NCBI GenBank assembly: GCA_040881665.1 | Contig: JBBECT010000007.1 | Location: 296,406-360,405, forward strand | Length of the DNA: 64,000 nucleotides | Direction of reading: 5' to 3' | Origin: Actinomycetota bacterium | Lineage (GTDB): Bacteria > Actinomycetota > UBA4738 > HRBIN12 | Shown here: positions 47,354 to 57,185 of the stretch, one piece after another | How positions within the stretch are numbered: the stretch's first letter is position 1 | Layout of the letters: each line of letters opens with the position of its first letter | Notes under the pieces: generated by a model | Told to the model about the DNA's origin: nothing | The model's input: the letters and a program-made list of their open reading frames with translations, nothing else | Databases searched by the model: none | Program-made: the position numbers and the translations under genes

Positions 47354-48115
47354 TCATCGTCCCGCGTAGACGACCCGCTCGAGGGTGAGCCCGTGCGGCG
47401 GGGCGATCTGGGGTGCCGCGTGCCGATCGCGGGCCTCGATGATCCGCGGAACCGACTCCGGATCGAGCGTGCCGGCCCCCGAAGCCACCAGCGTTCCGAC
47501 GAGGGCCCGCACCATCTGATGACAGAACGCGTTCGCTCGCACGACGACCTCGACGACCTCGCCCGAGCGCGACACCGTCAGCCGTTCGACCCGGCGCACC
47601 GTGGTGCCCTCGCCCTGGGGTGCCCGGCAGAACGACGCGAAGTCGTGCTCCCCCGCCAGGTGCCGAGCCCCCGCACGCATCCTTCCCAACCCCACCGCCC
47701 CGACCCGGTGCCAGGTGAACCGTGCCGCGAACGGATCCGGCGCATCTCCCGTGTCGATCCGATACCGATACACCCGAGCCGTCGCCGAGAACCGCGCGTC
47801 GAACCCCTCCGCCGCCCACGACGCCTCGCGCACGACGACCTCGGGGGCGGTCTGTGCGTTCACCCGCCGCCGCAGACCGTCCAGGGTTCGCGTGTCCGGC
47901 CACTGCTGCGGCGCTACGAACGAGGCCACTTGCCCCGTCGCATGCACCCCGGCATCGGTCCGCCCCGCGACGCTCAGCGCGACGGGCTCACCGATCGCAT
48001 GCGAGAGCACCTCTTCGAGCAGGCCCTGCACGGTGCGAACATCCCGGCGCTGGCGAGCCCACCCGCGGAAGCCCGTCCCGTCGTAGGCCAGGAGCAACCG
48101 AACGACTCGGCTCAT
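47354..48115 (-). CDS. truA: tRNA pseudouridine(38-40) synthase
   Basis: 253 residues from ATG 48115; the frame upstream is non-coding shadow of rplQ. Catalytic Asp lies in AGRTDAGVHATGQV. LLLAYDGTGFRGWARQ at the N-terminus and ANAFCHQMVRALVGTL near the C-terminus are TruA marks. It lies 28 bases downstream of rplQ, as in other actinobacteria, so it probably ends the alpha-operon message. Confidence 0.96.
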   Translation of the reverse strand: MSRVVRLLLAYDGTGFRGWARQRRDVRTVQGLLEEVLSHAIGEPVALSVAGRTDAGVHATGQVASFVAPQQWPDTRTLDGLRRRVNAQTAPEVVVREASWAAEGFDARFSATARVYRYRIDTGDAPDPFAARFTWHRVGAVGLGRMRAGARHLAGEHDFASFCRAPQGEGTTVRRVERLTVSRSGEVVEVVVRANAFCHQMVRALVGTLVASGAGTLDPESVPRIIEARDRHAAPQIAPPHGLTLERVVYAGR

Positions 48116-48143
48116 CGCTGGGAACGACCCGGCACGACGAGCT

Positions 48144-48506
48144 CTACTGGGTTCGTTCGACGAGCTCGATCCGGGCCATCGGCGCGCCGTCGCCCTTGCG
48201 CTGCTCGAGCTTGAGGATCCGCGTGTACCCACCGTTGCGCTCGGAGAAGCGCGGACCGATGTCCGTGAACAGCCGCGCCACGATGTCGCGGTCGGTGATC
48301 TCCCTGAGCACCTGCCGGCGCGCGTGGAGGTCGCCCTTCTTCGCGAACGTGATCAGCTTCTCCGCGTACGGTCGCAGCGCTTTGGCCTTGGCCTCGGTCG
48401 TCGTGATGCCCTCGTGGATGAACAGCTGGCCGGCCAGCCCCGACAGCAGCAAGCGCTGATGCGCCGGGCCGGAGCCCAGTCGGTGTCCCTTCTTCGGGGT
48501 CGGCAT
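48144..48506 (-). CDS. rplQ: Ribosomal protein L17
   Basis: 120 residues: [20 protein letters not shown] start, [12 protein letters not shown], and the globular C-terminus. Standard bacterial L17 of the 50S subunit, near the peptide exit tunnel. It begins 6 bases after rpoA stops and is followed by truA. Confidence 0.97.
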   Translation of the reverse strand: MPTPKKGHRLGSGPAHQRLLLSGLAGQLFIHEGITTTEAKAKALRPYAEKLITFAKKGDLHARRQVLREITDRDIVARLFTDIGPRFSERNGGYTRILKLEQRKGDGAPMARIELVERTQ

Positions 48507-48512
48507 CGGTGC

Positions 48513-49448
48513 TCAGTCCTCCCGGAGTCCCAGGCCGAGCTCGATGAGCTTGTCCTTGACCTCGTCGATCGACTTCTGGCCGAAGTTGCGGATGTCCATC
48601 AGCTCTTGCTCGCTCTTGGTCACGAGCTCGCCGACGCTGTTGATGCCCTCGCGCTTGAGGCAGTTGTACGAGCGCACCGAGAGGTTCAGCTCCTCGATCG
48701 TGATCTGGTAGTCGCTCGGGGCCGAGTCGTCCTCGGCCGGGCCCACCGCGACGGAGTCCGCCTCGGCGAGATCGCCGAACAGCTGGGTGAGCTCGAGCAG
48801 CGTGCCGCCGGCCGACGCGAGCGCCTCGCGCGGGCTGAGCGAACCGTCGGACTCGACGTCCAAGACCAGCTTGTCGCGGTCGGTCATCTGTTCGACGCGC
48901 GTGTTCTCGACCGCGTAGCTCACCCGGCGCACCGGGGAGTAGATCGAGTCGACGGGGATCACGCCGATCGGGTCACGCGACTTCTTGTTCTTCTCGGCCG
49001 AGACGTAGCCGACGCCACGCTCGACGACCATCTCCATCTCGAGGCTCGCGCCCTTGCCCAAGGTCGCGATGTGCATGTCGGGGTTGAGGATCTCGACGCC
49101 GGCGGGGGGCGCCACGTCGCCGGCCGTCACCTCACCGGGACCCTTCGCCTTCAGGTACACGTTGACCGGTTCCTCTGCCTCGGAGCGGATCACGAGGTCT
49201 TTCAGGTTCAAGATGATGTCGGTGACGTCCTCGGTCACCTTCGGGATCGTCGAGAACTCATGGAGCACGCCCTCGATGCGTACCGACGAGATCGCTGCGC
49301 CCGGGATCGACGACAGCAGGGTGCGACGCAGGGAGTTCCCGATCGTGTAGCCGAACCCGGGCTCGAGCGGTTCGATCGTGAACTTCGATCGGTTCGGGGA
49401 GACGACGTCCTCGGAGATCTGGGGCCTCGCGACGATGAACAACTGCAT
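48513..49448 (-). CDS. rpoA: RNA polymerase alpha subunit
   Basis: 311 residues from the ATG at 49448, which follows GGAGGAGGGA; an in-frame ATG nine codons upstream lacks both similarity and ribosome site. The N-terminal assembly domain shows [19 protein letters not shown]; the C-terminal DNA/activator-binding domain has [37 protein letters not shown]. It directly follows rpsK with a short gap where rpsD is normally found. Confidence 0.97.
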   Translation of the reverse strand: MQLFIVARPQISEDVVSPNRSKFTIEPLEPGFGYTIGNSLRRTLLSSIPGAAISSVRIEGVLHEFSTIPKVTEDVTDIILNLKDLVIRSEAEEPVNVYLKAKGPGEVTAGDVAPPAGVEILNPDMHIATLGKGASLEMEMVVERGVGYVSAEKNKKSRDPIGVIPVDSIYSPVRRVSYAVENTRVEQMTDRDKLVLDVESDGSLSPREALASAGGTLLELTQLFGDLAEADSVAVGPAEDDSAPSDYQITIEELNLSVRSYNCLKREGINSVGELVTKSEQELMDIRNFGQKSIDEVKDKLIELGLGLRED

Positions 49449-49564
49449 TCCCTCCTCCGGCGGGGGATCATCCACTCCTACCCCGCCTTCATCGGTGCTT
49501 CCCGCGGCCGAATGGGCCGTCGGGGTGCTGCGGCCCCGGCACGGAGCCGGAGCAGGCGGCGCGC

Positions 49565-49957
49565 CTAGACGCGCCGACGCTTCTTCGGCCGGCAGCCGTT
49601 GTGCGGCACCGGCGTGACGTCCTGGATGCCCGCGACCTCGAGCCCGGCCGCGGCCAGGGAACGGATCGCGGTCTCACGGCCCGAGCCCGGGCCCTTCACG
49701 AACACGTCGACGCGCTGGAGGCCGTGCTCCTGCGCGCGGCGCGCGGCGGCCTCGGCGGCCAGCTGCGCGGCGAACGGTGTCGACTTGCGGGAACCCTTGA
49801 ACCCCACGTTGCCCGCGCTGGCCCACGACAGCGTGTTGCCCTGCTGGTCAGTGATCGTCACGATCGTGTTGTTGAACGTGGCCTGGATGTGCGCCTGACC
49901 GTGGACGACGTTCTTCTTCTCTTTCTTGCGGGCCTTCTTCGCCTTGGGCTTCGCCAT
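49565..49957 (-). CDS. rpsK: Ribosomal protein S11
   Basis: 130 residues. A basic Lys-rich N-terminus precedes [40 protein letters not shown] and the C-terminal [13 protein letters not shown], all diagnostic for S11 of the 30S platform. It lies between rpsM (45 bases upstream) and rpoA (116 bases downstream). Confidence 0.97.
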   Translation of the reverse strand: MAKPKAKKARKKEKKNVVHGQAHIQATFNNTIVTITDQQGNTLSWASAGNVGFKGSRKSTPFAAQLAAEAAARRAQEHGLQRVDVFVKGPGSGRETAIRSLAAAGLEVAGIQDVTPVPHNGCRPKKRRRV

Positions 49958-50002
49958 CGGAGCTCCTCGTGGGATGCAGCGCGCAGGTGCGCGGACGCTT
50001 GA

Positions 50003-50386
50003 CTACTTCTTGCGCGGTGTCTTCTTCTTGCCCGCGATCGCCTTCTTCGGCCCCTTGCGGGTGCGGGCGTTCGTGTGCGTGCGCTGCCCGCGTACCGGCA
50101 GGGACCGGCGGTGGCGGATACCCGCGTAGCACCCGATCTCGATCTTGCGCTTGATGTCGGACGCGACGTCGCGTCGCAGGTCACCCTCGACCTTGAGGGT
50201 GCGGTCGATGAAGTCGCGGATCCGGACGATCTCTTCCTCGGACAGATCGCGCACGCGCGTCGGAGCGTCGATGCCGGTGCCCGCCACGACCTTGTTCGCG
50301 CTGGTGCGTCCGATCCCGTAGATGTAGGTCAGACCGATGTCCACACGCTTGTCGCGCGGGAGGTCGACGCCTGCGATCCGTGCCAA
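50003..50386 (-). CDS. rpsM: Ribosomal protein S13
   Basis: 127 residues: [32 protein letters not shown] and the C-terminal [15 protein letters not shown] that contacts the P-site tRNA. Part of the alpha operon; rpmJ ends 10 bases upstream. Confidence 0.97.
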   Translation of the reverse strand: MARIAGVDLPRDKRVDIGLTYIYGIGRTSANKVVAGTGIDAPTRVRDLSEEEIVRIRDFIDRTLKVEGDLRRDVASDIKRKIEIGCYAGIRHRRSLPVRGQRTHTNARTRKGPKKAIAGKKKTPRKK

Positions 50387-50396
50387 ACCGAGCCTC

Positions 50397-50510
50397 CTAC
50401 CCTTGCCGCTGCTTGTGACGGGGGTTCGTGCAGATCACCTGGACGCGCCCGCGCCGGCGGATCACGCGGCACTTGTCGCACATCCTCTTCACGCTGGGCC
50501 GCACCTTCAT
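50397..50510 (-). CDS. rpmJ: Ribosomal protein L36
   Basis: 37 residues, start ATG at 50510, sequence [20 protein letters not shown] followed by a zinc-binding tail with Cys27 and His32. Cys11, Cys14, Cys27 and His32 make this the zinc-containing (C+) form. It lies between infA and rpsM as expected, 13 bases after infA. Confidence 0.97.
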   Translation of the reverse strand: MKVRPSVKRMCDKCRVIRRRGRVQVICTNPRHKQRQG

Positions 50511-50523
50511 CCGCCTGCTCCGC

Positions 50524-50742
50524 TCACTTGTACCGGTAGATGATGCGGCCGCGCGTCAGGTCGTACGGCGACAGCTCCACCAGCACCCGGTCCCCCGGGA
50601 GGATCCGGATGTAGTGCATCCGCATCTTCCCCGAGATGTGTGCCAATACGTTGTGCCCGTTCTCGAGTTCGACCCGGAACATGGCGTTGGGAAGCGGCTC
50701 GGTGACCGTCCCCTCGACCTCGATCGCATCCTTCTTCGGCAA
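50524..50742 (-). CDS. infA: Translation initiation factor IF-1
   Basis: 72 residues of the S1/OB fold: [40 protein letters not shown], then [18 protein letters not shown] and RGRIIYRYK. First gene of the alpha-operon segment; its own promoter lies in the 215-base gap to the lysyl-oxidase-like gene. Confidence 0.98.
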   Translation of the reverse strand: MPKKDAIEVEGTVTEPLPNAMFRVELENGHNVLAHISGKMRMHYIRILPGDRVLVELSPYDLTRGRIIYRYK

Positions 50743-50827
50743 GCTGCTCCGGGAGATCCTCGTATCCGGACGTGCCGACCCGCCGGGATGGCGTGCCGGA
50801 TGCGCCTCCGGTCGGAAGCGCTCGGGC

Positions 50828-50857
50828 AGTATACGTGCAGGTCGCAGGCATCGTCAC
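50828..50857 (-). promoter_or_regulatory. Promoter of infA-rpmJ-rpsM-rpsK-rpoA
   Basis: On the minus strand, -10 TATACT (50828-50833) and -35-like GTGACG (50852-50857) are 18 bases apart. The expected start near 50821 leaves a leader of about 80 bases before infA. The rest of the 215-base gap holds only the hairpin at 50941-50958 and nothing else I can interpret. Confidence 0.6.
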
Positions 50858-50940
50858 GCAGGCGCGAGCCGGCGGCCGGTCGGACGTTCTCGCAGGTCAG
50901 CGCCGTTGCCCGAGATCACAACCCGGGGCCATCTCGGGGA

Positions 50941-50958
50941 ACCGGGTACGAGCCCGGT
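50941..50958 (-). terminator. Hairpin at the end of the lysyl-oxidase-like gene
   Basis: ACCGGG (50941-50946), loop TACGAG, CCCGGT (50953-50958). The stem abuts the stop codon of the secreted enzyme gene and precedes the infA promoter. It has no T-tract and only 6 pairs, so termination strength is uncertain. Confidence 0.4.
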
Positions 50959-51764
50959 CAGCAGGCGCGGGCGAGCGGGGTCACGGAGGCACCGACCAGC
51001 TTCAACGCCTGCGTCGAAGCGTTGTCCGCGTCCGAGGTCTCCTCGAGACGACCGTTCGGATCGATGTTCAGCCGGAGGCAGTACTTGCCGTCCGGCACCT
51101 TCGTGACGTTGATGTCTTGGTCGGCGAGCGAGCTGCTGTACAGGTCTTCCCACCCGACCGAGATACCCGAGAAGTCGTCGGTGCGGCAGCCGTCTCCGTC
51201 GTAGCGCCGGACCGACGGCGTTCCCACGAGCGGCGTTTCGACATCGTCATCGAGCGCGGTGTCCAGCATGCAGAACCCGACCTTCGTCCTCGACGCGACC
51301 GTCGACCCTGTCGTGAGCTTGCGGAGCTGGTAGTCGGCGTAGTCCTGGAAATGCCAATGGTCGTGGATCGCGTGCCACTTGAAGCACCCGGCGACGCGCT
51401 TGTCCCCCTCGATCCGATCGCCGGCATCGAACCCGTTCCCGTCGAGGTCGTGGTAGACGCGCTGGATCGCGGTGCGGTCGTTCGTGAGATCGCCGTCGTG
51501 GTCGCAGTCGTTCAGCCTCGAACTCAGCTCGATCGGGCCGAGGCCGTGGTTCGCGGTGATCGTGGAGAAACGGAGGAACCGCTTGCTGCCCACCCGATCG
51601 ACGTCGAGGTTCTGGGCACGCTCGGGCACGATGTTCGGAAGCAGCCGGGGGGCCGGGTCGCCGGCCAGCGAGGACGTCGGCGTGGTCACCGCGACCGTCA
51701 GCGTCGCGAGCGCCACGAGGACGGCGGGGACCACGGCGGGGCGGAGGCGTCGGGGGGTTCGCAC
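50958..51764 (-). CDS. Secreted lysyl-oxidase-like copper amine oxidase
   Basis: 268 residues with a signal peptide (hydrophobic residues about 11-27, cleavage near Leu33-Ala-Gly). The copper motif HxHxH is His134-x-His136-x-His138 in WHAIHDHWHFQDY. LOX-family landmarks follow: KVGFC with Lys161 where animal LOX has the cofactor Lys, and WEDLYSSSLADQDIN with Tyr209 aligned to the cofactor Tyr. PDGKYCLRLNIDPNG matches the last LOX strands. Two Asp-rich loops (DCDHDGDLTND, HDLDGNGFDAGD) resemble calcium sites. It would oxidise amines outside the cell. It interrupts the map-infA junction; GTG start 8 bases after a TATGCT -10 element. Confidence 0.82.
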   Translation of the reverse strand: MRTPRRLRPAVVPAVLVALATLTVAVTTPTSSLAGDPAPRLLPNIVPERAQNLDVDRVGSKRFLRFSTITANHGLGPIELSSRLNDCDHDGDLTNDRTAIQRVYHDLDGNGFDAGDRIEGDKRVAGCFKWHAIHDHWHFQDYADYQLRKLTTGSTVASRTKVGFCMLDTALDDDVETPLVGTPSVRRYDGDGCRTDDFSGISVGWEDLYSSSLADQDINVTKVPDGKYCLRLNIDPNGRLEETSDADNASTQALKLVGASVTPLARAC

Positions 51765-51834
51765 GGCTACCCAGCATATCGGTCCGCGGGACCCCTGTTC
51801 TTGACCCGTCGAGACGGCGGCACTCCGGCGGCAT

Positions 51835-52608
51835 TCAGCTGCGCGCGGTGAGGACCTCGTTGCCGGTCTCGGTGACCGCGATCGTGTGCTCGAAATGCGC
51901 GGACAGGGATCCGTCGGCGGTGACGACGGTCCACTCGTCGGGCTGCATCCGCGTCTCCCAGCCGCCGACGTTCACCATGGGCTCGACCGCAATCACGAGC
52001 CCGGACTTCAGCTCGATCCCGCGCCCGGGCGGTCCGTAGTTCGGGATCTGCGGGTCCTCGTGGAGCTTGCGGCCGATCCCGTGACCCACGTACTCGCGCA
52101 CGACCGAGAATCCGGCACCCTCGGCGACCTGCTGCGCCGCATGGCCGAGGTCGGAGAGTCTTCCGCCGGGGCGGATCTGGGAGATCGCCGCCTCGAGCGA
52201 CTCCTCGGTCGCCCGAACGAGCTTCTCGGCTTCGGCCGACGGCGGCTCTCCCACGAACACCGTCACCGCGGAGTCGCCGTGGAACCCGTCCCAGATCGCC
52301 CCGAAGTCGAGGGAGAGCAGGTCGCCCTCGACCAGCACGCGTTCGGCCGACGGGATCCCGTGGACGATCTCGGCGTTGATCGAGGTGCAGATCGAGCCGG
52401 GGAACGGCGGGGCGCCACGCCCGCCCCCGTATCCCTTGAACGACGGCGTCGCTCCCTCGTCGCGGATGTAGGTCTCGGCGATGCGATCGAGGTCCAACGT
52501 CGTGGCGCCGGGGCGAACCTCGGACATCACGAGTGCGACGGTCTCGCCCGTGATACGTCCGGCGATCCGCATCTTGTCCAACTCGTCGGAGTTCTTGTAT
52601 TCGATCAT
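51835..52608 (-). CDS. map: Methionine aminopeptidase, type I
   Basis: Removes N-terminal Met. 257 residues from the ATG at 52608 (MIEYKNSDELDKMRIAGRIT). Metal ligands are Asp in SLDFGAIWDG, Asp in FHGDSAVTV, His in YVGHGIGRKLHEDP, Glu in AVEPMVN and Glu in HFEHTIAV. A GTG at 52635 overlapping the adk stop (GTGA) would add nine residues and is a possible coupled start. The lysyl-oxidase-like gene follows where infA is expected. Confidence 0.96.
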   Translation of the reverse strand: MIEYKNSDELDKMRIAGRITGETVALVMSEVRPGATTLDLDRIAETYIRDEGATPSFKGYGGGRGAPPFPGSICTSINAEIVHGIPSAERVLVEGDLLSLDFGAIWDGFHGDSAVTVFVGEPPSAEAEKLVRATEESLEAAISQIRPGGRLSDLGHAAQQVAEGAGFSVVREYVGHGIGRKLHEDPQIPNYGPPGRGIELKSGLVIAVEPMVNVGGWETRMQPDEWTVVTADGSLSAHFEHTIAVTETGNEVLTARS

Positions 52609-52631
52609 CGCTTCGTGTCGTCGCCGGAAGA

Positions 52632-53300
52632 TCACGTGGCGCCGTTGAGATCGACGATATCGGAGATCGCCTCGAGGGTCCGGTCGGTGACGACCTCCTC
52701 GGGCGCCTCGGCGTCGATCTCGCGCAGCAGACCCCGTTCCCAGAAGAAGAACTCGAGCGGAGCCGTCTCGTCGAAGTAGACCTGTAGACGCCGTCGCACC
52801 GTGACCTCGTCGTCGTCCTTGCGGCGGACGAGCTGATGGCCGCAGACGTCGCAGAGGTGATCGTTCTTGGGCTTCTTGAAGGCCTCGTTGTAGGTGCGCT
52901 TGCAGTTCGGGCACGTCCAGCGGTTCGAGATCCGCTTGACCGCCATCTCGTCGCCGATCTTGAACTTCAACACCACCGACAGCGGCCGGTCGATCTCGGC
53001 CAGTGCGTTCTCAAGCGCCTGGGCTTGTGGAACCGTCCGCGGGAACCCGTCGAGGATGAATCCGTCCTGCGCGTCGGGCTCCCGCAGGCGGTCCATCACC
53101 ATCTGCACGACGATGTCGTCGGGGACGTACTCCCCGCGGTCCATGTACGCGCGGGCCCGGACGCCGAGCCCCGAACCGCGCTCCACGTGCTCGCGGAGCA
53201 GGTCCCCGGTGGAGATCGTGACGATGCCGAGCTTGTCCCCGAGGCGAGCGGCCTGGGTTCCCTTCCCCGCACCGGGCGGTCCGAGGAGCACGAGTCGCAT
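52632..53300 (-). CDS. adk: Adenylate kinase
   Basis: 222 residues: P-loop LLGPPGAGKGTQA, DGFPRT, and a long LID that carries the four-Cys zinc finger CPNC...CDVC, as in Gram-positive enzymes. It balances ATP, ADP and AMP. Start ATG at 53300 is 2 bases after secY. The secY-adk-map order is universal in this operon. Confidence 0.97.
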   Translation of the reverse strand: MRLVLLGPPGAGKGTQAARLGDKLGIVTISTGDLLREHVERGSGLGVRARAYMDRGEYVPDDIVVQMVMDRLREPDAQDGFILDGFPRTVPQAQALENALAEIDRPLSVVLKFKIGDEMAVKRISNRWTCPNCKRTYNEAFKKPKNDHLCDVCGHQLVRRKDDDEVTVRRRLQVYFDETAPLEFFFWERGLLREIDAEAPEEVVTDRTLEAISDIVDLNGAT

Positions 53301-53302
53301 CG

Positions 53303-54595
53303 CTACCTCAGGAAGCCCTCGTAGTTGTGCATCTGGAGCTGAGACTCCAGCTGCTTCATCGTCTCGAGCGCGACCCCGACAGTGATCAACAGCGACGCGC
53401 CGCCGAAGGGGAACTGCTGGATCCCCCAGACGGCGAGCACGACCGACGGGATGATCGAGATCGTCGCGAGGAAGATCGCGCCCGGAAGGGTGATGCGCAC
53501 GAGGATGTCGTTCAGGTACTTCGCGGTCGGCGGGCCGGGGCGGATCCCGGGAACGAACCCCCCAAACTTGCGCAGGTTGTCCGCGGTGTCGACCGGGTTG
53601 AACGCGATCGCCGTGTAGAAGTACGCGAAGAACACGACCATCAGGCCGTAGACGGCCATGTACACGACGCTCGCCGGGTTGTTCAGGTAGTTGTCGACGA
53701 GGTTCTGGAACCACGGCGCGTCGTAGCCGCTGGCGATCAGGGTCGGGAAGTACAGCACCGACGACGCGAAGATGATCGGGATCACTCCCGCCTGGTTCAC
53801 CTTGAGCGGGATATAGGTGCTTCCGCCCGAGGCCATCTTCCGGCCGACGACCCGTTTCGCGTACTGCACCGGGATCCGGCGCTGCCCCTGCTCGATGAAC
53901 ACGACGGCCACGATCATGCCCAGCCCGAGGATCAGGATCGCGATGAACTTGCCGGTGCCGCCCTGCGCGAGGATCCCCCCGCCCTCGGCGGGCAGCGTCG
54001 CGATCACGCTCGCGAAGATCAGGATCGACATCCCGTTCCCGATGCCCCGCTGGGTGATCAGCTCACCCATCCACATGATCAGGGCGGTGCCCGCCGTGAG
54101 CGTGAGCACGATCAGCGCGATCCGCGGCGCGGTCAGGGTGGCCGAGAAGAGGTCCTCGTTGACCGCCGAGCTCGGATCGTCGCGGTTGAACAGGAACACA
54201 AGGCCCGTCGCCTGCAGCACGGCCAGCACGATCGTCACGTAGCGCGTCGTCTGGTTGATCTTCTTGGTCCCCGACTCGCCTTCCTTCTGCCACCGCTCGA
54301 GCTTGGGGATCACGACCGTGAGCAGCTGCATGATGATGGACGCCGTGATGTACGGCATGATCCCGAGCGCGAAGACGGCCATCCTGCCGAGCGCACCGCC
54401 GGAGAAGAGGTTGATGTAGGCGAGGAACCCACCGCCGGCCGCCGCCGACTCGAGCTGCGCCTGAACGCGATCGAGGTCGACGAGCGGAACCGGAAGCTGC
54501 GAACCGAAGCGGAAGATCGCGATGATGAACAGCGTGAACAGGATCTTCTTGCGGAGATCCGGGATCTTGAACGCGTTCGCGAAGGCGGCAAGCAT
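53303..54595 (-). CDS. secY: Preprotein translocase subunit SecY
   Basis: 430 residues with ten membrane helices. IFRFGSQLPVPLVD, FSGGALGRMAVFALGIMPYI and the cytoplasmic loops RRIPVQYAKRVVGRK and FVPGIRPGPPTAKYLNDI are conserved contact sites for ribosome and SecA. It follows rplO by 35 bases. Confidence 0.97.
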   Translation of the reverse strand: MLAAFANAFKIPDLRKKILFTLFIIAIFRFGSQLPVPLVDLDRVQAQLESAAAGGGFLAYINLFSGGALGRMAVFALGIMPYITASIIMQLLTVVIPKLERWQKEGESGTKKINQTTRYVTIVLAVLQATGLVFLFNRDDPSSAVNEDLFSATLTAPRIALIVLTLTAGTALIMWMGELITQRGIGNGMSILIFASVIATLPAEGGGILAQGGTGKFIAILILGLGMIVAVVFIEQGQRRIPVQYAKRVVGRKMASGGSTYIPLKVNQAGVIPIIFASSVLYFPTLIASGYDAPWFQNLVDNYLNNPASVVYMAVYGLMVVFFAYFYTAIAFNPVDTADNLRKFGGFVPGIRPGPPTAKYLNDILVRITLPGAIFLATISIIPSVVLAVWGIQQFPFGGASLLITVGVALETMKQLESQLQMHNYEGFLR

Positions 54596-54630
54596 CGGAA
54601 GGCCCCTATGCTACCCCGTCGCCGACCGGA

Positions 54631-55068
54631 CTAGCCGATCAGCTCGGTGGTGCCTCCGGCCTGCTGGATCTTCGTCTTCGCGGTCGCGGAGAACGCGTGC
54701 GCCTTCACGGTGAGCGCCGTCGTCAGCTCGCCGCGCCCGAGGATCTTCACCTTGCGTCCCTTGCGGACGAGTCCGTGCTTGAGCAGGGTTGCGGGGGTCA
54801 CCTCGCCGGAGGTGAACACCTTGCCGATCGTCTCGACGTTGACCGCGGCGTATTCGACCCGGTTCGGGTTCGTGAAACCGGGCAGCTTCGGAACACGGCG
54901 CGACAGCGGCATCTGTCCGCCTTCGAACCCGACCTTCGGCTGGTGCCGCGCGCCCCAGCCCTTCGTGCCACGGCCGGCCGTCTTCCCACGTCTGCCTGCT
55001 CGGCCGCGACCGACGCGCGTGCGCTCGGTCTTGGCGCCCTCCGCGGGCTTCAGGTGATGCAGCTTCAC
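54631..55068 (-). CDS. rplO: Ribosomal protein L15
   Basis: 145 residues: the Gly/Arg-rich N-terminus ([20 protein letters not shown], then [14 protein letters not shown]) threads into 23S r[21 protein letters not shown] and [14 protein letters not shown] close the globular part. ATG overlaps the rpmD stop by four bases. Confidence 0.97.
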   Translation of the reverse strand: MKLHHLKPAEGAKTERTRVGRGRAGRRGKTAGRGTKGWGARHQPKVGFEGGQMPLSRRVPKLPGFTNPNRVEYAAVNVETIGKVFTSGEVTPATLLKHGLVRKGRKVKILGRGELTTALTVKAHAFSATAKTKIQQAGGTTELIG

Positions 55069-55250
55069 GACGAGACCTCCTCGACGTCGACGAGGTGGGC
55101 GACCTTCGCGATCATCCCGCGGATGTCGGGGCGGTCGTCCTTGACGACGGTGTCGTTGATCCGGTGCAGGCCGAGCCGGCGCACGGTGTCCTTCTGATCG
55201 CGTGGGCGATCGATCACGCTCCGGACCTGGGTGACCTTAAGCTTCGCCAC
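55065..55250 (-). CDS. rpmD: Ribosomal protein L30
   Basis: 61 residues: [51 protein letters not shown]. Standard bacterial L30. It overlaps the end of rpsE by 14 bases and runs into rplO. Confidence 0.96.
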   Translation of the reverse strand: MAKLKVTQVRSVIDRPRDQKDTVRRLGLHRINDTVVKDDRPDIRGMIAKVAHLVDVEEVSS

Positions 55251-55833
55251 CGTAGGCCTCCGTGAGGTTCTCCGCTCGCTTGGCCTGCATCTTCTGCTGG
55301 GCGTCGGCGACCGCTTCGAGCATCGGCTTCGGCGCGATCTCGCGCACGTCGCGATCGCGGAGCGCCGCCACGTCGGCGGGCAGGCGCAGCCGCTTCAATC
55401 CGTTGACCGCCGCCTTGATGATGTTGATCTGGTTCGACGAGCCCAGCGACTTCGACAGGATGTCCTTGATCCCGGCGCACTCCACGAGCGCGCGCACCGG
55501 ACCACCCGCGATCACACCGGTTCCGGGGGCGGCCGGCTTCAGCAGCACGACGCCGGCGCCGTCCTCACCCGTGATCTTGTGCGGGATCGTCGTTCCCATC
55601 ATCGGCACCTCGAACATCGTCCGGCGGGCCATCTCGACGCCCTTGGCGATCGCCGAGGGAACCTCCTTGGCCTTGCCGTATCCCACGCCGACGCGGCCGG
55701 CGCCGTCGCCGACGACGACGAGCGCGGCGAACGAGAACCGGCGGCCGCCCTTGACGACCTTGGCCACGCGGTTGATCGAGATCACCCGCTCTTCATAGGG
55801 ACTCTTGTTGTCCTGTGCGTCGTAGCGTCGCAT
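55237..55833 (-). CDS. rpsE: Ribosomal protein S5
   Basis: 198 residues: [53 protein letters not shown] and [11 protein letters not shown] are the S5 double-stranded RNA-binding and fidelity regions. Slightly longer C-terminus than E. coli. Its start abuts the rplR stop. Confidence 0.97.
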   Translation of the reverse strand: MRRYDAQDNKSPYEERVISINRVAKVVKGGRRFSFAALVVVGDGAGRVGVGYGKAKEVPSAIAKGVEMARRTMFEVPMMGTTIPHKITGEDGAGVVLLKPAAPGTGVIAGGPVRALVECAGIKDILSKSLGSSNQINIIKAAVNGLKRLRLPADVAALRDRDVREIAPKPMLEAVADAQQKMQAKRAENLTEAYGGEA

Positions 55834-56189
55834 CAGATCTGCAGTCCTTCCTCGCGGGCACCGTCGGCGACGGCGGCGACCCGGCCGTGGTAGAGGCGGC
55901 CGCCGCGATCGAACACCGCCTGCTCGATCCCCTGCTGTTTCGCGCGCTGGGCGATCAACGTTCCGACGCCCTTCGCGAGCTCGGTCTTGCCCGTGGTGCG
56001 CTTGACCTCGGTGTCGGATGCCTGGGCGACCGTCGTCGCCGCCACGTCGTCGACGAGCTGCGCGTAGATGTGCCGGTTCGACCGGAACACCGCCAGCCGC
56101 GGACGGGTCGCCGTGCCGGACACCTTCTTGCGCACCCGTCGGTGGCGCCGCTCGACGGCCGACACACGGCGTCGCGACTTGGCCATCAC
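55833..56189 (-). CDS. rplR: Ribosomal protein L18
   Basis: 118 residues: [55 protein letters not shown]. Binds 5S rRNA. Coupled to rplF upstream (4-base overlap). Confidence 0.97.
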   Translation of the reverse strand: MMAKSRRRVSAVERRHRRVRKKVSGTATRPRLAVFRSNRHIYAQLVDDVAATTVAQASDTEVKRTTGKTELAKGVGTLIAQRAKQQGIEQAVFDRGGRLYHGRVAAVADGAREEGLQI

Positions 56190-56734
56190 GCGGTCGCCTT
56201 CGCGGCCTTACCGGCCTTCTTGCGGACGTACTCGCCCTCGTACCGGATCCCCTTGCCCTTGTAGGGCTCGGGCTTGCGGACCTTGCGGATCTTCGCGGCG
56301 ATCTCCCCGACGGCCTGCTTATCGTTGCCGCGGATCACGATCTGTGTGGGCGTCGGTGTCTCGAACACGATCCCCTCGGGGCAGCGCACCGCCACCGGGT
56401 GCGAGAACCCGGCTGCGATCTCGAGATCTTTGCCCTTCATCTGCGCCCGGTAGCCGACGCCGATGATCTCCAGCCGCTTCTCGAAGCCGTTCGTGACGCC
56501 CTCGATCATGTTCGCGATCAGCGTGCGCGACAGGCCATGGAGTCCGCGGAAGAACCCCTCGTCGTTGGGTCGCTCGACCCGCACCTGCTCGCCGTCCACG
56601 ACGACGGTGATCTGCGGGTGCAGACGTTGCGCGAGCTCGCCGCGCGGGCCCTTGACCGTCACGAGGCCGTCGTCGGCGACCGAGACGTCGACGCCGCCGG
56701 GGACCACGATTGGCTGCTTGCCGATCCGGCTCAT
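56186..56734 (-). CDS. rplF: Ribosomal protein L6
   Basis: 182 residues: [33 protein letters not shown], and the C-terminal signature [19 protein letters not shown]. Two-domain L6 near the sarcin-ricin loop. It starts 4 bases after rpsH ends. Confidence 0.97.
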   Translation of the reverse strand: MSRIGKQPIVVPGGVDVSVADDGLVTVKGPRGELAQRLHPQITVVVDGEQVRVERPNDEGFFRGLHGLSRTLIANMIEGVTNGFEKRLEIIGVGYRAQMKGKDLEIAAGFSHPVAVRCPEGIVFETPTPTQIVIRGNDKQAVGEIAAKIRKVRKPEPYKGKGIRYEGEYVRKKAGKAAKATA

Positions 56735-56738
56735 ACGA

Positions 56739-57185
56739 TCACCAGACCTCCGCGAGGATCTCTCCGCCGATGCCCTTGCGGGAGGCCTCGCGATCGGTCA
56801 TCACGCCCTGGGACGTGGACAGGATCGCGATGCCGAGCCCGCCGAGCACCCGGGGCAGGTTGTCGCGCTTCGCGTAGACGCGCCGGCCGGGCTTGGACAC
56901 GCGGCGCAATCCGGTGATCGTCCGCGTGCGCTCCTTGTCGTACTTCAGCTCGACCTTGAGCACCTCGCGCACACCCTCGCCGGCCCGCGTGTACGTGCGG
57001 ACGTAGCCCTCGGCCTGGAGGATCTTGCAGATCGCGTCGTTGAGCTTGGACGCCGGCAGGAACAGGTGCTCCTTATAGGCGATGTTCGCGTTGCGGATCC
57101 GCGTCAGCATGTCGCCGACGGGATCGTTGACGTTCGTGTTGAGCACGGGGATCGCGTCGGAGCGAACGGGGTTGGTGGTCACCAT
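56739..57185 (-). CDS. rpsH: Ribosomal protein S8
   Basis: 148 residues with an N-terminal extension of about 16 residues before the usual [19 protein letters not shown]. The C-terminal signature is [20 protein letters not shown]. Either ATG 57185 or the GTG one codon later (overlapping the rpsN stop as GTGA) can start it. Binds 16S helix 21. Confidence 0.95.
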   Translation of the reverse strand: MVTTNPVRSDAIPVLNTNVNDPVGDMLTRIRNANIAYKEHLFLPASKLNDAICKILQAEGYVRTYTRAGEGVREVLKVELKYDKERTRTITGLRRVSKPGRRVYAKRDNLPRVLGGLGIAILSTSQGVMTDREASRKGIGGEILAEVW

